Notes: generated by a model from the letters alone, not told the origin. DNA of 64,000 nucleotides from JARBUG01 sp035628915 (GCA_035628915.1 DASPIW010000057.1:1-64000); one strand, 5' to 3'. Positions 42,223 to 51,183 are shown, numbered from the stretch's first letter. Translations and numbers: made by a program.

Positions 42223-44718
42223 TTATGCCTCGTCTTCCAGGTCGGCCCCTTCGACGTCCTTGAACATCTCCTGCCATTGAGGCAGGGAGATCAAGACGTC
42301 CCGCGGCTTGGACCCCTGGTGGGGCCCGATAAAGCCCCGCTCCTCCATCATGTCAATCAGACGGGCAGCTTTGTTGTAGTTACAGCGCAGCCGCCGCTGC
42401 AGAATGGAGACGGAAGCCTGCCCGTGTTCGATGACCACCCGGACGGCGTGCGGGAAGACGGCATCGGCCGCCGAAGCCGGCTCGCCGTTCTCGGCGCCGC
42501 CGCCTGCGGCCCCGCCCCGCCCCTTGCCGCCGCTGACGTCCACGGCGACTTCTTCGGCCGTATAGACCGGTTTGGCCTGCACCTTGACGAACTTGACCAG
42601 CTCTTCGACTTCCTTCTCGCTGACAAAGGCGCCCTGGGCCCGGTGGGCCTTGGACAGCCCGGCGGGATGGTAGAGCATATCGCCGCGCCCCAGCAGCCGC
42701 TCGGCGCCGGCGTAGTCCATAATGACCCGGGAGTCTACCTGCGACGAGACGGCGAAGGCGATACGGGACGGGATATTGGCCTTGATCAGGCCGGTGATGA
42801 CGTCTACCCGGGGTGATTGCGTGGCGATCACCAGGTGCATGCCGCAGGCGCGTGCCATCTGCGCCAGCCGGCAGATGGAATCTTCCACGTCGGCGGGGGC
42901 GACCATCATCAGGTCGGCCAGTTCGTCCACAAAGATGACGATGAAAGGCAGGGGCTTGCGGGGATGCTCCGGGTCGTCGCCGGGGTCGTCCAGGCACATC
43001 TGGTTGTACTGCTGGATATTCCGGGCGCCGGCCGCGGCGAACAGTTCGTAGCGGTTCTCCATCTCCTTGGCGGCGCCTTTGAGATAGCCTGCCGCCTTCT
43101 TCACGTCCGTGATGACGGGCGCCATCAGATGGGGAATGCCGTTATAAGTGGAGAGTTCGACCATCTTCGGGTCGACCATCAGCATCTTGACTTCATCCGG
43201 CCGCGCTTTAAAGAGGATGGAACAGATGATCGTGTTCATACAGACCGACTTGCCGGAACCCGTCGAGCCGGCGATCAACAAGTGCGGCATTTTGCCGAGG
43301 TCGCCCACCACGGGGTTGCCGGCGTTGTCCTTGCCGAAGGCGACCGTCAGCTTGGAGCCGCTGCCCGTGAAGAGTGGGGTCTCCATCACTTCCCGGAGCG
43401 TGACGGACTCCCGAATCTTGTTCGGCACTTCGATGCCCACGGCGGCCTTGCCCGGAATGGGCGCCTCAATGCGGATATCCTCCGCTGCCAGCGCCAGGGC
43501 CAGATCATCGGCCAGGGCCGTGAACTTGTTGACCCGCACGCCTTCGCCGGGCTGCAGCTCGTAGCGGGTCACGGCGGGACCGGGGCTGATCTCCACCACC
43601 CGGGCTTCCACGCCGAAGGTCCGGAGGGTCCGCTCGAGCAGCTCCGCCCGGGCGAGGTGGTCCTGCTTGTCCGCACTGGCCTGCTTCGGCGGCTTGGGCA
43701 GCATCGTCAGCGACGGCAGCTGGTAGGCCGGCCCCAGGGCTTCGGGATCAAGCCCGAGCTGCCCCTTGGCGTCCGGCACCAGCTTGGCGGCAGGTACCTC
43801 TTCCTTCTTGCCGTGCTTGTCGGCAGCGGCCTGGACGGACCGGGAGGCCTTGCCGGCCAGGTCGGTCACCCTGTCCTCATGATGAACGGTGGGCTCCACC
43901 GCTGCCCGCCGGATCACGGGCTCCGGCCTGACCGGCGCCACGGGCGGTTCAGTGGAGGCGCTGCCGCCCCCCAGCACGATGGGCTCCGGCTTGCTGACCG
44001 GCGCCGCCCCGAGGGTGTTGTACTCTTCCGTCACGGCGGCCCGGCGCCGGCGGGTCGGCTCCGCCGTGTCGACTCCGAGCGAATCGCCGCCGTTCGGGCG
44101 ATTCTTCATGAGCTTGTACATATCTTTCGCGGCGCCCCCAGCACCCCGGGCGCCGTCAAACAGCTTGTCCTTCAGCCAGGCAACGGCCCCGCCGAACGTG
44201 ATTTCGGTGTTCAGCACGACGCCGACCAGCAGGCCGGTGATCATCACGACATACCGGCCGTTGCGTCCGAAGACGGTGGTCAGGGGCGTCGTCAGCATCC
44301 AGCCGATCAGTCCGCCGCCGAAGCCGTTGAGCGCGTTCTCGAAGTCGCCGCCGGTGGGATGGTCCGGATACCGCCAGACCTGCAGCACCACCTGAAACGC
44401 CAGGAGCACGAGCAGAAGGCCCCAGGCCCGGCGCCCCCACACGAAGGGCCGCCGGTGGAAGCGCAGATACACGAGGTAGAACCCGAGCCAGACACAGCCG
44501 GCGGCCACCAGCCAGGCCCCGGCCTGGCCGGCCAGCGTGGTCAGGCCTTCGCCCAGAATCTCCCCCAGGGCGCCGCCCCCCCACCCGGCCAGGGCCAGGA
44601 TAAACCAGGCGCCCGCGGCAATCAGCAGGAGGCCCGCCACTTCCTGGCGCACGTCGCTCTCCCGTCCCGCAGGCGGCGATGTTCGGTTCTGTCGGGTTCG
44701 CACCCGTCTTTCCTCCAC
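42223..44718 (-). CDS. spoIIIE: DNA translocase FtsK/SpoIIIE
   Basis: An 831-residue septal DNA pump. Four or so N-terminal membrane helices (residues ~25-175), an acidic/Pro linker, then the motor with Walker A GSTGSGKSVCM near residue 488, Walker B FIVIFVDELADLMM near 597, and a C-terminal gamma winged-helix domain (ISILQRRLRCNYNKAARLID) that reads oriented DNA sites. It moves the chromosome through the division or sporulation septum. The GTG start follows AAGGAGG, and a TATACT -10 lies at 44769-44774. The gene order with tepA, ylzJ and rnj matches Bacillus, supporting the SpoIIIE name. Confidence 0.94.
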   Translation of the reverse strand: MEERRVRTRQNRTSPPAGRESDVRQEVAGLLLIAAGAWFILALAGWGGGALGEILGEGLTTLAGQAGAWLVAAGCVWLGFYLVYLRFHRRPFVWGRRAWGLLLVLLAFQVVLQVWRYPDHPTGGDFENALNGFGGGLIGWMLTTPLTTVFGRNGRYVVMITGLLVGVVLNTEITFGGAVAWLKDKLFDGARGAGGAAKDMYKLMKNRPNGGDSLGVDTAEPTRRRRAAVTEEYNTLGAAPVSKPEPIVLGGGSASTEPPVAPVRPEPVIRRAAVEPTVHHEDRVTDLAGKASRSVQAAADKHGKKEEVPAAKLVPDAKGQLGLDPEALGPAYQLPSLTMLPKPPKQASADKQDHLARAELLERTLRTFGVEARVVEISPGPAVTRYELQPGEGVRVNKFTALADDLALALAAEDIRIEAPIPGKAAVGIEVPNKIRESVTLREVMETPLFTGSGSKLTVAFGKDNAGNPVVGDLGKMPHLLIAGSTGSGKSVCMNTIICSILFKARPDEVKMLMVDPKMVELSTYNGIPHLMAPVITDVKKAAGYLKGAAKEMENRYELFAAAGARNIQQYNQMCLDDPGDDPEHPRKPLPFIVIFVDELADLMMVAPADVEDSICRLAQMARACGMHLVIATQSPRVDVITGLIKANIPSRIAFAVSSQVDSRVIMDYAGAERLLGRGDMLYHPAGLSKAHRAQGAFVSEKEVEELVKFVKVQAKPVYTAEEVAVDVSGGKGRGGAAGGGAENGEPASAADAVFPHAVRVVIEHGQASVSILQRRLRCNYNKAARLIDMMEERGFIGPHQGSKPRDVLISLPQWQEMFKDVEGADLEDEA

Positions 44719-44849
44719 GAGCGCAACCTCCTTGGCCTTGAGTCGCGCGGCAGCGCGATTTACTTCTCAGTATACCACATGGCAATGATCCGCGGGAGAA
44801 TCAGGCGGATGTGGAACCTTGTGGGAAGGCATTTCGTACGAACGGAAAA

Positions 44850-44877
44850 GGCCAGAGCCCGTGGGGAGGGTCTGGCC
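44850..44877 (-). terminator. Terminator of the Fur-family gene
   Basis: Stem GGCCAGA / TCTGGCC with a 14-base loop, followed by TTTTCC on the minus strand, a few bases after the stop. Confidence 0.8.
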
Positions 44878-44884
44878 GTGGCCG

Positions 44885-45328
44885 CTATTTCCGCCCGGTT
44901 TGGCACTCGCCGCAGACGCCGTAGAACTTCGCCACGTGGTCGCGGATTTTGAACCCAGTTTTCCGCTCGATGGCCTGTTCCAGGCTGTCGAGCAAATCGT
45001 CCTCGAACTCCGTGATTTTTCCGCACTCCGTGCACACCAGGTGGTGATGGTGGTGGGACTCCTCGTCCGCCACCTCGTACCGGGCCCGGCCATCGCCGAA
45101 ATCCATCTTCCGAAGGACGGTAATCTCTTCCAGCAGTTCGAGGGTCCGATAGACTGTGGCGATCCCGTTGTTCGGGTACGTCTCTTTCAGCATGCCGTAC
45201 ACGTCGTCTGCGGAAAGATGGCGCCCCTTGTTGATCAGAAAGATCGAGATGATGGCCCAACGCTGGGGCGTCATTTTGTGTCCGCGCTCCAGCAACCTGG
45301 TGTAGATGTCCTTTAGCAGCAGGGGCAC
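44885..45328 (-). CDS. Fur family metalloregulator
   Basis: A 147-residue transcription repressor. The N-terminal winged helix (MTPQRWAIISIFLINKGRHL, then NNGIATVYRTLELLEE as the recognition part) is followed by a dimerisation domain with HHHHHLVCTECGK and CGECQ, the two Cys pairs of the structural zinc site. Whether it senses iron, zinc or peroxide cannot be told. Start uncertain between GTGs at 45328 and 45337; the first is better spaced from GAAAGG. It sits between ylzJ and spoIIIE, where Bacillus has no such gene. Confidence 0.9.
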   Translation of the reverse strand: MPLLLKDIYTRLLERGHKMTPQRWAIISIFLINKGRHLSADDVYGMLKETYPNNGIATVYRTLELLEEITVLRKMDFGDGRARYEVADEESHHHHHLVCTECGKITEFEDDLLDSLEQAIERKTGFKIRDHVAKFYGVCGECQTGRK

Positions 45329-45432
45329 AGGCTTCACCCTTTCCACTCGGCGACTGCAGACTGAGAACGCTTTCTTATTCGGGTGGTCAGCCGGGTATTC
45401 CTGCCTGTGCCCTCTCCTTTCTAAGGAAACTC

Positions 45433-45669
45433 TCAGCTTTGATGCAGATTGATTACCGTTCCCGGTAGCCATTTGGGGTTAAGGTAGTCTTGTGGGTCAG
45501 TGGAGAAGAGCCGCTGGACCGTGCCGGTGCCGTCCGGGCCCGGCAGCACCTGAACCAGGCGCCCCTCCACCACCATCTCCATCGCCGCCGGGGCCGGTGG
45601 CTCCAGCCCCTGGATCACCATTTCGACGGGGACGGAGGTCCAGAGTATCGACGCGCCGAGCTCCATCAC
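45433..45669 (-). CDS. ylzJ: YlzJ-like protein
   Basis: A 78-residue small protein of the YlzJ family, found next to tepA in spore-formers. It starts [20 protein letters not shown] and ends in a conserved-type [12 protein letters not shown]. Function unknown. Its start overlaps the tepA stop by four bases (ATGA), so the two are translationally coupled. Confidence 0.85.
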   Translation of the reverse strand: MMELGASILWTSVPVEMVIQGLEPPAPAAMEMVVEGRLVQVLPGPDGTGTVQRLFSTDPQDYLNPKWLPGTVINLHQS

Positions 45670-46490
45670 TGCACCACCGGCGCGCCGGCGCCCTTCTTGT
45701 CCGCGATTAGTTTCTTGAGCATGGTGACGGCGGAGGAGAGGCCGCCCACTTCGTCCATGAGGCCGTACTTGACGGCGTCGCGCCCCACGACCACCGTGCC
45801 GATGTCCCGGGCCAGCTCGCCGGTGCGGAACATGAGCTCGCGGAACTGCTTTTCACTGATCTTGGAGTTTTCCACGACGAAGCGGATTACCCGGTCTTGC
45901 ATCTTGTCGAGGTATTCATACGTCTGCGGGACTCCAATGACAAGTCCTGTAAGCCGAATTGGGTGAACCGTCATTGTCGCCGTGGAGGCGATCACCGCAT
46001 AGGTGGCGGAGACGGCAATAGGCACCCCGATGGAATGCCCGCCCCCGAGCACCAGGGCGACCGATGGCTTGGACAGGCTGGCGATCATCTCGGCGATGGC
46101 CAGGCCCGCCTCCACGTCGCCGCCTACCGTGTTCAGAATCACCAGCAGCCCTTCGATCTCCGGGTTCTGCTCCACCGCCACGAGCTGCGGAATGATGTGC
46201 TCGTACTTGGTCGTTTTGTTCTGCGGCGGCAAGGCCAGGTGGCCTTCCACCTGCCCGATAATCGTCAGGCAGTGAATGTTCTTGGGCACCTGCGGCACAT
46301 TGGTGGTGCCCACCGCCTCCACATTCTCCAGGGCCTGATTCTTCTTGCCCCGGGACGGCGCCCGGGATGGCGCCCGCGTGGGCGCCGGATCGGGATCCGG
46401 GCTCGGCGGCTCCGTTCCGGGCGGGTCGTAGTGACCGGGATCGTTCGGGCCACTCCAGCCGTTGAACCGGGGATCATAGTTGTCGTTCAT
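45666..46490 (-). CDS. tepA: TepA-like ClpP-fold serine protease
   Basis: A 274-residue ClpP/crotonase-fold protein (TepA/YmfB). A Pro-rich, low-complexity N-terminus of ~60 residues precedes the core, with [17 protein letters not shown] and the nucleophile segment [15 protein letters not shown]. In Bacillus TepA has been linked to protein export and to degradation of small spore proteins. CAGGAGAGTGAAAC precedes the ATG. Gene order rnj-tepA-ylzJ-spoIIIE is conserved, apart from a small gene between rnj and tepA. Confidence 0.9.
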   Translation of the reverse strand: MNDNYDPRFNGWSGPNDPGHYDPPGTEPPSPDPDPAPTRAPSRAPSRGKKNQALENVEAVGTTNVPQVPKNIHCLTIIGQVEGHLALPPQNKTTKYEHIIPQLVAVEQNPEIEGLLVILNTVGGDVEAGLAIAEMIASLSKPSVALVLGGGHSIGVPIAVSATYAVIASTATMTVHPIRLTGLVIGVPQTYEYLDKMQDRVIRFVVENSKISEKQFRELMFRTGELARDIGTVVVGRDAVKYGLMDEVGGLSSAVTMLKKLIADKKGAGAPVVQ

Positions 46491-46598
46491 GTTTCACTCT
46501 CCTGCATCCTGATGGGAGCTAGTATGCCCGATTCACCGGGAACAAAGGAGCAGATGCGAGTCGCCACCTACATCCGTCAGCAAGGCATCGTTGAAAGA

Positions 46599-46617
46599 GC
46601 CGGGCACAAGGCCCGGC
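46599..46617 (-). terminator. Terminator after the 69-residue gene
   Basis: Stem GCCGGGC / GCCCGGC with a 5-base loop, then TCTTTC on the minus strand, three bases beyond the stop. Confidence 0.75.
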
Positions 46618-46620
46618 ATG

Positions 46621-46830
46621 TCAGTAAATCATCCCCGTCCCTTTCGCCATGGCATTGAGGTCCCCGACCACCAGGTCCAGGTCGACGCCCTTACGTTTCG
46701 CCAGGTCCTTGATGCGGTAGCCGGACGCGGTGCTGATACCCTCGGCCCCGAAGTGCTTCGCCAACAGATTCCGAGCCTGAGGCATTTGCACGACGATTTC
46801 GCTGGCGGTCCATTCGCGGAAGTTAGGCAC
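46621..46830 (-). CDS. Small DUF1858-like protein, unknown function
   Basis: A 69-residue all-helical protein. NFREWTASEIVVQMPQARNL and IKDLAKRKGVDLDLVVGDL resemble the fold of DUF1858/ScdA-N domains, but the cysteines of those domains are absent, so no metal binding is expected. The GTG start follows GGGGAGGGGTTGGC. It lies between terminators on both sides. Confidence 0.65.
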   Translation of the reverse strand: MPNFREWTASEIVVQMPQARNLLAKHFGAEGISTASGYRIKDLAKRKGVDLDLVVGDLNAMAKGTGMIY

Positions 46831-46854
46831 GCCAACCCCTCCCCGAAAGGCAGA

Positions 46855-46882
46855 AATGGAGCGGGCTCACGCCCGCTCCATT
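46855..46882 (-). terminator. Terminator of rnj
   Basis: Perfect 12-bp stem AATGGAGCGGGC with its complement, loop of four, followed by TTCTG on the minus strand, 11 bases after the stop. Confidence 0.8.
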
Positions 46883-46893
46883 ATGTTGCCCAC

Positions 46894-48570
46894 TTACACT
46901 TCCATGATAATCGGGAGGATCATCGGCCTGCGGCGGGTCTTTTCGTACAGATACTTGCCCAGTACGTCGCGCACGCCGCTCTTGAGCACGGCCCATTCGG
47001 TGACATTCCGCTCCAGGCAGTCGTAGAGGGCGTTCTTCACCCGCTCTTTCGCTTCGTCGAGGAGCCCTTCCGACTCCCGTACGTACACGAACCCGCGGCT
47101 GACGATGTCCGGACCGCCCATAATCAGGCCGGTCTCCTTCTCCATGGCGACGACCACGATCAGAATGCCGTCCTGCGAAAGCTGCTTGCGGTCGCGCAGC
47201 ACAATGTTGCCGACGTCGCCCACGCCCAGACCATCGACCAGCACCTGACCGGACGTTACCTTGCCGCCGATGGCGGCGGTATCCGGCGTGAACTCGAAGG
47301 TGGTGCCGTTCTCGCCGATGAGAATGCGATCCGACGGGATGCCGCACTGCTCCGCCAGCTTTTTGTGAGCGAGGAGCATACGGTATTCGCCGTGAACCGG
47401 CACAAAGAACTTGGGCCGGGTCAGGTTGATCATCAACTTCTGCTCTTCCTGGGCGCCGTGCCCGGAGACGTGGATGCCTGCGCTCCGGTCGTGAATCACT
47501 TCGGCGCCGCGCCGGAACAGGTTGTTGATCGTCCGGCCGACGCTCTTCTCGTTGCCGGGAATCGGCGTGGCGGAAAGCAGGACAGTATCGCCGGGAATGA
47601 TCTCGATGGCCTTGTGGTCATTGACGGACATGCGGGTGAGGGCGCTCATGGGCTCGCCCTGCGAACCGGTGGTCAATATGACCTGATTCTGCAGGGGGAA
47701 GCGCTTCAACTCCTCCACGGTCACCAGGGTGCCCTCGGGCGCCTGCAGGTAGCCCAACCGCATGGCAACGTTTACGGTGTTCTCCATCGAACGGCCGATG
47801 ACGGCCACCTTCTTGCCATGGCGGGCTGCCGCGGTGATCGCTTGCTGGAGCCGGTGCACGTTGGATGCAAATGTCGCCATGAGCAGGCGGCCCTTGGCCT
47901 CCCGGAAGATGCGGTCGATATTGACGCCGACGCTGCTCTCCGACGCCGTAAAGCCGGGCCGTTCGCTGTTGGTGCTGTCCGCCAGCAGCGCCAGAAGGCC
48001 CTTGGCGCCCAGTTCGGTGAGGCGGCGGTAATCGGCCGGTTCGCCGTCGACAGGGCTCTGGTCGAACTTGAAGTCGCCCGTGTGCAAAACCGTGCCGACC
48101 GGCGTGGTCAGAGCGATGGAGCAGGCGCCGGGAATGGAATGGTTCACCCGGATGAATTCGATGCCGAACGAGCCGAGTTTCACGGACTCGCCGGGCTTGA
48201 CGACCCGAGACTCGGGATGCAGGCTGAGGCCGGCTTCATCGAGCTTGCCTTCCACCAGCCCCAGGGTCAGGGCCGTGCCGTATACGGGCAGGTTCAGGTT
48301 GCGCAGGAGATACGGAACGCCGCCGATGTGGTCTTCATGACCATGCGTAAGCAGCAGCGCCTTCACTTTGTCCCGGTTCTCAAGCAGGTAGGTGAAGTCG
48401 GGAATGACGATGTCGATCCCGAGCATCTCCTCTTCCGGGAAGGCCAGACCGGCGTCAATGACGACGATCTCATTACCATATTGAACAGCCATGCTGTTCT
48501 TGCCGATTTCACCGAGGCCTCCCAGAGGGATCACTAGCAGTTTCTGGCTCTTGTCGCGATGGCGCGCCAA
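46894..48570 (-). CDS. rnjB: Ribonuclease J
   Basis: A 558-residue metallo-beta-lactamase/beta-CASP ribonuclease with 5'-3' exo- and endonuclease activity in mRNA decay and rRNA processing. The zinc motif HGHEDH is at residues 76-81, with later ligands in VLHTGDFKFD. The beta-CASP motifs (MATFASNVHRLQQ, TTGSQGEP, SGHGAQEEQ) and C-terminal domain are complete. The TTG start is 11 bases after AAGGAGG. Synteny (rnj-tepA-ylzJ-spoIIIE) matches Bacillus rnjB; whether a second RNase J exists is not visible here. Confidence 0.93.
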   Translation of the reverse strand: MARHRDKSQKLLVIPLGGLGEIGKNSMAVQYGNEIVVIDAGLAFPEEEMLGIDIVIPDFTYLLENRDKVKALLLTHGHEDHIGGVPYLLRNLNLPVYGTALTLGLVEGKLDEAGLSLHPESRVVKPGESVKLGSFGIEFIRVNHSIPGACSIALTTPVGTVLHTGDFKFDQSPVDGEPADYRRLTELGAKGLLALLADSTNSERPGFTASESSVGVNIDRIFREAKGRLLMATFASNVHRLQQAITAAARHGKKVAVIGRSMENTVNVAMRLGYLQAPEGTLVTVEELKRFPLQNQVILTTGSQGEPMSALTRMSVNDHKAIEIIPGDTVLLSATPIPGNEKSVGRTINNLFRRGAEVIHDRSAGIHVSGHGAQEEQKLMINLTRPKFFVPVHGEYRMLLAHKKLAEQCGIPSDRILIGENGTTFEFTPDTAAIGGKVTSGQVLVDGLGVGDVGNIVLRDRKQLSQDGILIVVVAMEKETGLIMGGPDIVSRGFVYVRESEGLLDEAKERVKNALYDCLERNVTEWAVLKSGVRDVLGKYLYEKTRRRPMILPIIMEV

Positions 48571-48788
48571 AGGAAAAACGTCCTCCTTTTTTGTTTGCAC
48601 AGCAAAACACACCCGTCCCACGACCTGCGAAGGTAGCAGGCCGAGAGGGTGGACAGAGGCCGGACGTGCAGGTACCCTGCAAATCGGTCAGCCGCCGTTC
48701 CGCACCATGCCGTTCCGGTGTGGAAGGCCGCCGCACTGCTGACCAGTCGCCCAGACCCTGGTTCGCCGTTCAAATGACTGTCCTTACG

Positions 48789-48817
48789 ATTATACCCAAT
48801 GTGCCAAAGACATACAA
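48789..48817 (-). promoter_or_regulatory. Promoter of rnj
   Basis: Minus-strand TTGTAT (48812-48817), 17 bases, TATAAT (48789-48794). The resulting 5' leader of about 210 bases before the TTG start is long and unexplained. Confidence 0.7.
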
Positions 48818-48923
48818 GTCATGGCGCTCGCCATATTTCATGAAAGAAGGAAACATTTGAAGTTGGAGGGGGTGGACTGCTGTATCACAGTTCGGGCCTT
48901 GAATGTGGGAATGGGAACGGGAT

Positions 48924-49274
48924 TTTTACCACGGAAGGCGCGGAAGGGGACACGGAAATCGCGGCAGTGGAAGTGGGAATGTGGTGTGGTCGCGGATTCC
49001 GCAGATGGCGTGAACTTAGAATCGGCGCGGGTTCATACATTAGTAAGATGTGTCCCTGCGCCTTGTCTGATGGCTCGTTCAGGATCTTCCGTCTATTTTA
49101 TAATTAAATATAATATTAATATATAATTCCACTTACCCTTGGTTGTTGCTCGGAAATCCGCGTTGGCTCTGATCCGTAATCTGCGCAATCAGCGCCATCG
49201 CCATTTTGTTGTCCCACTCCGTGTCCTCCGCGCCTTCCGCGCCCTCCGTGGCAAAATGCATCCATTACCCCACA
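48924..49274. repeat. Dispersed palindromic repeat, copy 2 (complete)
   Basis: A ~350-base element whose ends are imperfect inverted repeats. The left arm 48924-48956 (TTTTACCACGGAAGGCGCGG and on) is nearly the reverse complement of the right arm 49218-49256 (ending CTCCGTGGCAAAA). The arms are built of short CGGAAGG-type units. The centre is AT-rich (49092-49133). It matches copy 1 at 1-297 in four blocks. No coding frame. It lies between the exported-peptide terminator and the rnj promoter. Confidence 0.8.
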
Positions 49275-49309
49275 CTAGCAGCCTTGTGTTACACAAGCGC
49301 TTGAGTGCA

Positions 49310-49351
49310 AAGACGAAACCCCGGGGTCGTGTGACCACGGGGCTTCGTCTT
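49310..49351 (-). terminator. Terminator of the TPR/peptide unit
   Basis: Stem AAGACGAA-CCCCG / CGGGG-TTCGTCTT around a 14-base loop, then TTGC on the minus strand, 34 bases beyond the peptide stop. Confidence 0.8.
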
Positions 49352-49384
49352 CACCACTCTTACTTTACAGTTTCTCAGGCTGAC

Positions 49385-49519
49385 TTACTTGTAGTGGCCG
49401 TACCCGTGTCCCTGCCGGGCGTACTCCCAAACGATCTCCCCACGGGCCTTAGCCGAAGCGGTACCGGCAAACGCAGCCAGCGTCAGTGCTACCAGAACCA
49501 GCGCTACCAGCTTCTTCAT
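49385..49519 (-). CDS. Small exported peptide precursor (Phr-like in layout)
   Basis: A 44-residue pre-peptide with a textbook signal sequence: MKKL, a hydrophobic core (VALVLVALTLAAFA) and a TASA cleavage site after Ala23. The predicted mature part is 21 residues, rich in Tyr, His and Gly near its end (EYARQGHGYGHYK). The ATG follows AGGAGGCGAGCAC. It begins 25 bases after the stop of the TPR/HD-GYP-like gene on the same strand and is followed by a terminator, so it is part of that unit. The Rap-Phr analogy rests on this layout; a simple secreted peptide of another role is possible. Confidence 0.7.
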   Translation of the reverse strand: MKKLVALVLVALTLAAFAGTASAKARGEIVWEYARQGHGYGHYK

Positions 49520-49544
49520 GTGCTCGCCTCCTGTACATAGGGGT

Positions 49545-51047
49545 TTATATGTCATGAAGCGCAAGGAAGCGCTCCACTAACACTGGATCCAGTTCCCGCC
49601 CCGCCATGGCCCGGAGCTCGTCCACAGCCTGATCGTGGGTCATGGCGCCTCGGTAAATCCGCTCCGACGTCAGGGCATCGTATACATCCACCACGGTGAT
49701 AATCCGGGCCAGCAGGGGGATCGCATCGCCGGCGAGGCCATCGGGGGTGCCGCCCCCGTTGAAGTGTTCGTGGTGATGCCGGATCGCCTGGAGCCCTTCC
49801 CTGGGCAGCCCGTATGGCCGCAGCATCTCTTCGCCGATCTCCGTGTGCATGGCCACCCGGCGCCGCTCAGCTTCGTTAAGGGGCCCTTCGCGGCGAATCA
49901 GCTCGGCATCGACCGCGACCATGCCTACATCGTGCAGGCGTGCCGCGTAGTTGAGGGTGACCAGGTCCTCGTCCGGAAGTCCGCATGCCTCCCCCAGCAG
50001 CCGGGCGAGGTTGGCCACCCGTTCCGAATGGCCCCGCAGGTACGGATCCACGCTCTCCAAATCGTCGGTCAGGTCGAGCACGCCCGTGAGGAAGTCCAGC
50101 TGCTGCACTTCGCTGTGCAATTGGCTGCGGGCGGGCCGGACGGGGCCCGACAGCACCTGCCCGATCATTTCGGTGGCTCTTTGCCACTCGCCGCGCAGTC
50201 CCAGCTGGCTGTAATAGGCGGCGGAACGGTTGAGGTATTTGAGGGCCAGGTTGCGCTGGCCGAGGGTCGAAAAAATGATGCCAAACAGACGGCTTACCCG
50301 GGCCACCTCTTCTTTGTCCAAAAAAGCCAGGTCGGTGAGCAGGGCGCCCAGCGCGTCCCGCCCTGCATCCAGGGCAGACGAGTAATCTCCACGCAGAAAG
50401 TGCAGCCGGCCCAGTTCGGCGTAGGCATACGCCAGCTCCGATGGGTCGAGCCGGTCAGCCAGACTGAGCGCCGACTTCAGGTCCTCCTCGGCCCGGGTGT
50501 AATCGGCCAGCTCCAGGTGGGCGATCCCCCGGTTGGTCAACGCTTTGTTGCGCCGCCCGATGTCGCCGGTACAAAGGCTTTCCCGGTACGCCTTATCAGA
50601 GGCCTCTCGCATTGGCTCCCACTCCTGCCGGCGCCAGTGGAGTACCCCCTGGTTCAGCCAGTATATCAGCCGCAGTGACGGATCTTCATCCACCCGGAGT
50701 TCCTCAACTTTTCGAACAAACTGGAGGGCATCATCCAGCCGGCCCATCTCGGTGTAGACGATCATCAGGTTCAGATACACCCGCAGCTTGTGGATCTTGC
50801 CGACAGCAGCCCGGTCGCAGAGCACCAGCCCCTTATTCAGATACGCCAGGGCGCCTTCCTGGTCGCCCCGGCTCGTCGCCGCCTTGACCAGACCGTTGAG
50901 GGCCGGAATGATCTGCTCCGGGTCGCCGGACGACTCCACCAGGGCGAGCCACCGGGCGAACTCCTCGCCCGCCGCCACTAACAGGCCGCGCCCCAGCAAG
51001 GCTGCGCCATTGTCGCGCCGCTGCTGCGCTTCTGCTGTCAGTAGCAT
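49545..51047 (-). CDS. TPR protein with HD-GYP-like domain
   Basis: A 500-residue cytosolic protein. Residues ~15-290 are tetratricopeptide-like helical repeats (for example GIAHLELADYTRAEEDLKSA, ELGRLHFLRGDYSSALDAGR). Residues ~325-495 are an HD-GYP domain (HSERVANLARLL, LHDVGMVAVD, HHHEHFNGGGTPDG). The metal HD pair is kept, but the Lys of HDxGK is Met and GYP is GTP, so activity may be altered. A class I c-di-GMP riboswitch and terminator lie in the leader; a small exported peptide gene follows. GAGGGGGGAGAAGC precedes the ATG. Confidence 0.9.
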   Translation of the reverse strand: MLLTAEAQQRRDNGAALLGRGLLVAAGEEFARWLALVESSGDPEQIIPALNGLVKAATSRGDQEGALAYLNKGLVLCDRAAVGKIHKLRVYLNLMIVYTEMGRLDDALQFVRKVEELRVDEDPSLRLIYWLNQGVLHWRRQEWEPMREASDKAYRESLCTGDIGRRNKALTNRGIAHLELADYTRAEEDLKSALSLADRLDPSELAYAYAELGRLHFLRGDYSSALDAGRDALGALLTDLAFLDKEEVARVSRLFGIIFSTLGQRNLALKYLNRSAAYYSQLGLRGEWQRATEMIGQVLSGPVRPARSQLHSEVQQLDFLTGVLDLTDDLESVDPYLRGHSERVANLARLLGEACGLPDEDLVTLNYAARLHDVGMVAVDAELIRREGPLNEAERRRVAMHTEIGEEMLRPYGLPREGLQAIRHHHEHFNGGGTPDGLAGDAIPLLARIITVVDVYDALTSERIYRGAMTHDQAVDELRAMAGRELDPVLVERFLALHDI

Positions 51048-51115
51048 GCTTCTCCCCCCTCAGTCCTCGGCAAAATAGTATGCGTGTCAAGTAATCCCGG
51101 TGTGGGGGTGCAGGC

Positions 51116-51159
51116 AAAAAAAACCTGCTGACCAGGCAAGGTATGCCAAGACAGCAGGT
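51116..51159 (-). terminator. Riboswitch-controlled terminator
   Basis: On the minus strand, ACCTGCTG / CAGCAGGT with a ~21-base loop runs into eight Ts (51116-51123). CAGGTC (51176-51181 region) can instead pair with GACCTG (51155-51160), the 5' side of this stem, giving an antiterminator. It lies about 70 bases before the start of the TPR gene. Confidence 0.88.
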
Positions 51160-51183
51160 CGCCACTCGCGCGACTGACCTGTA

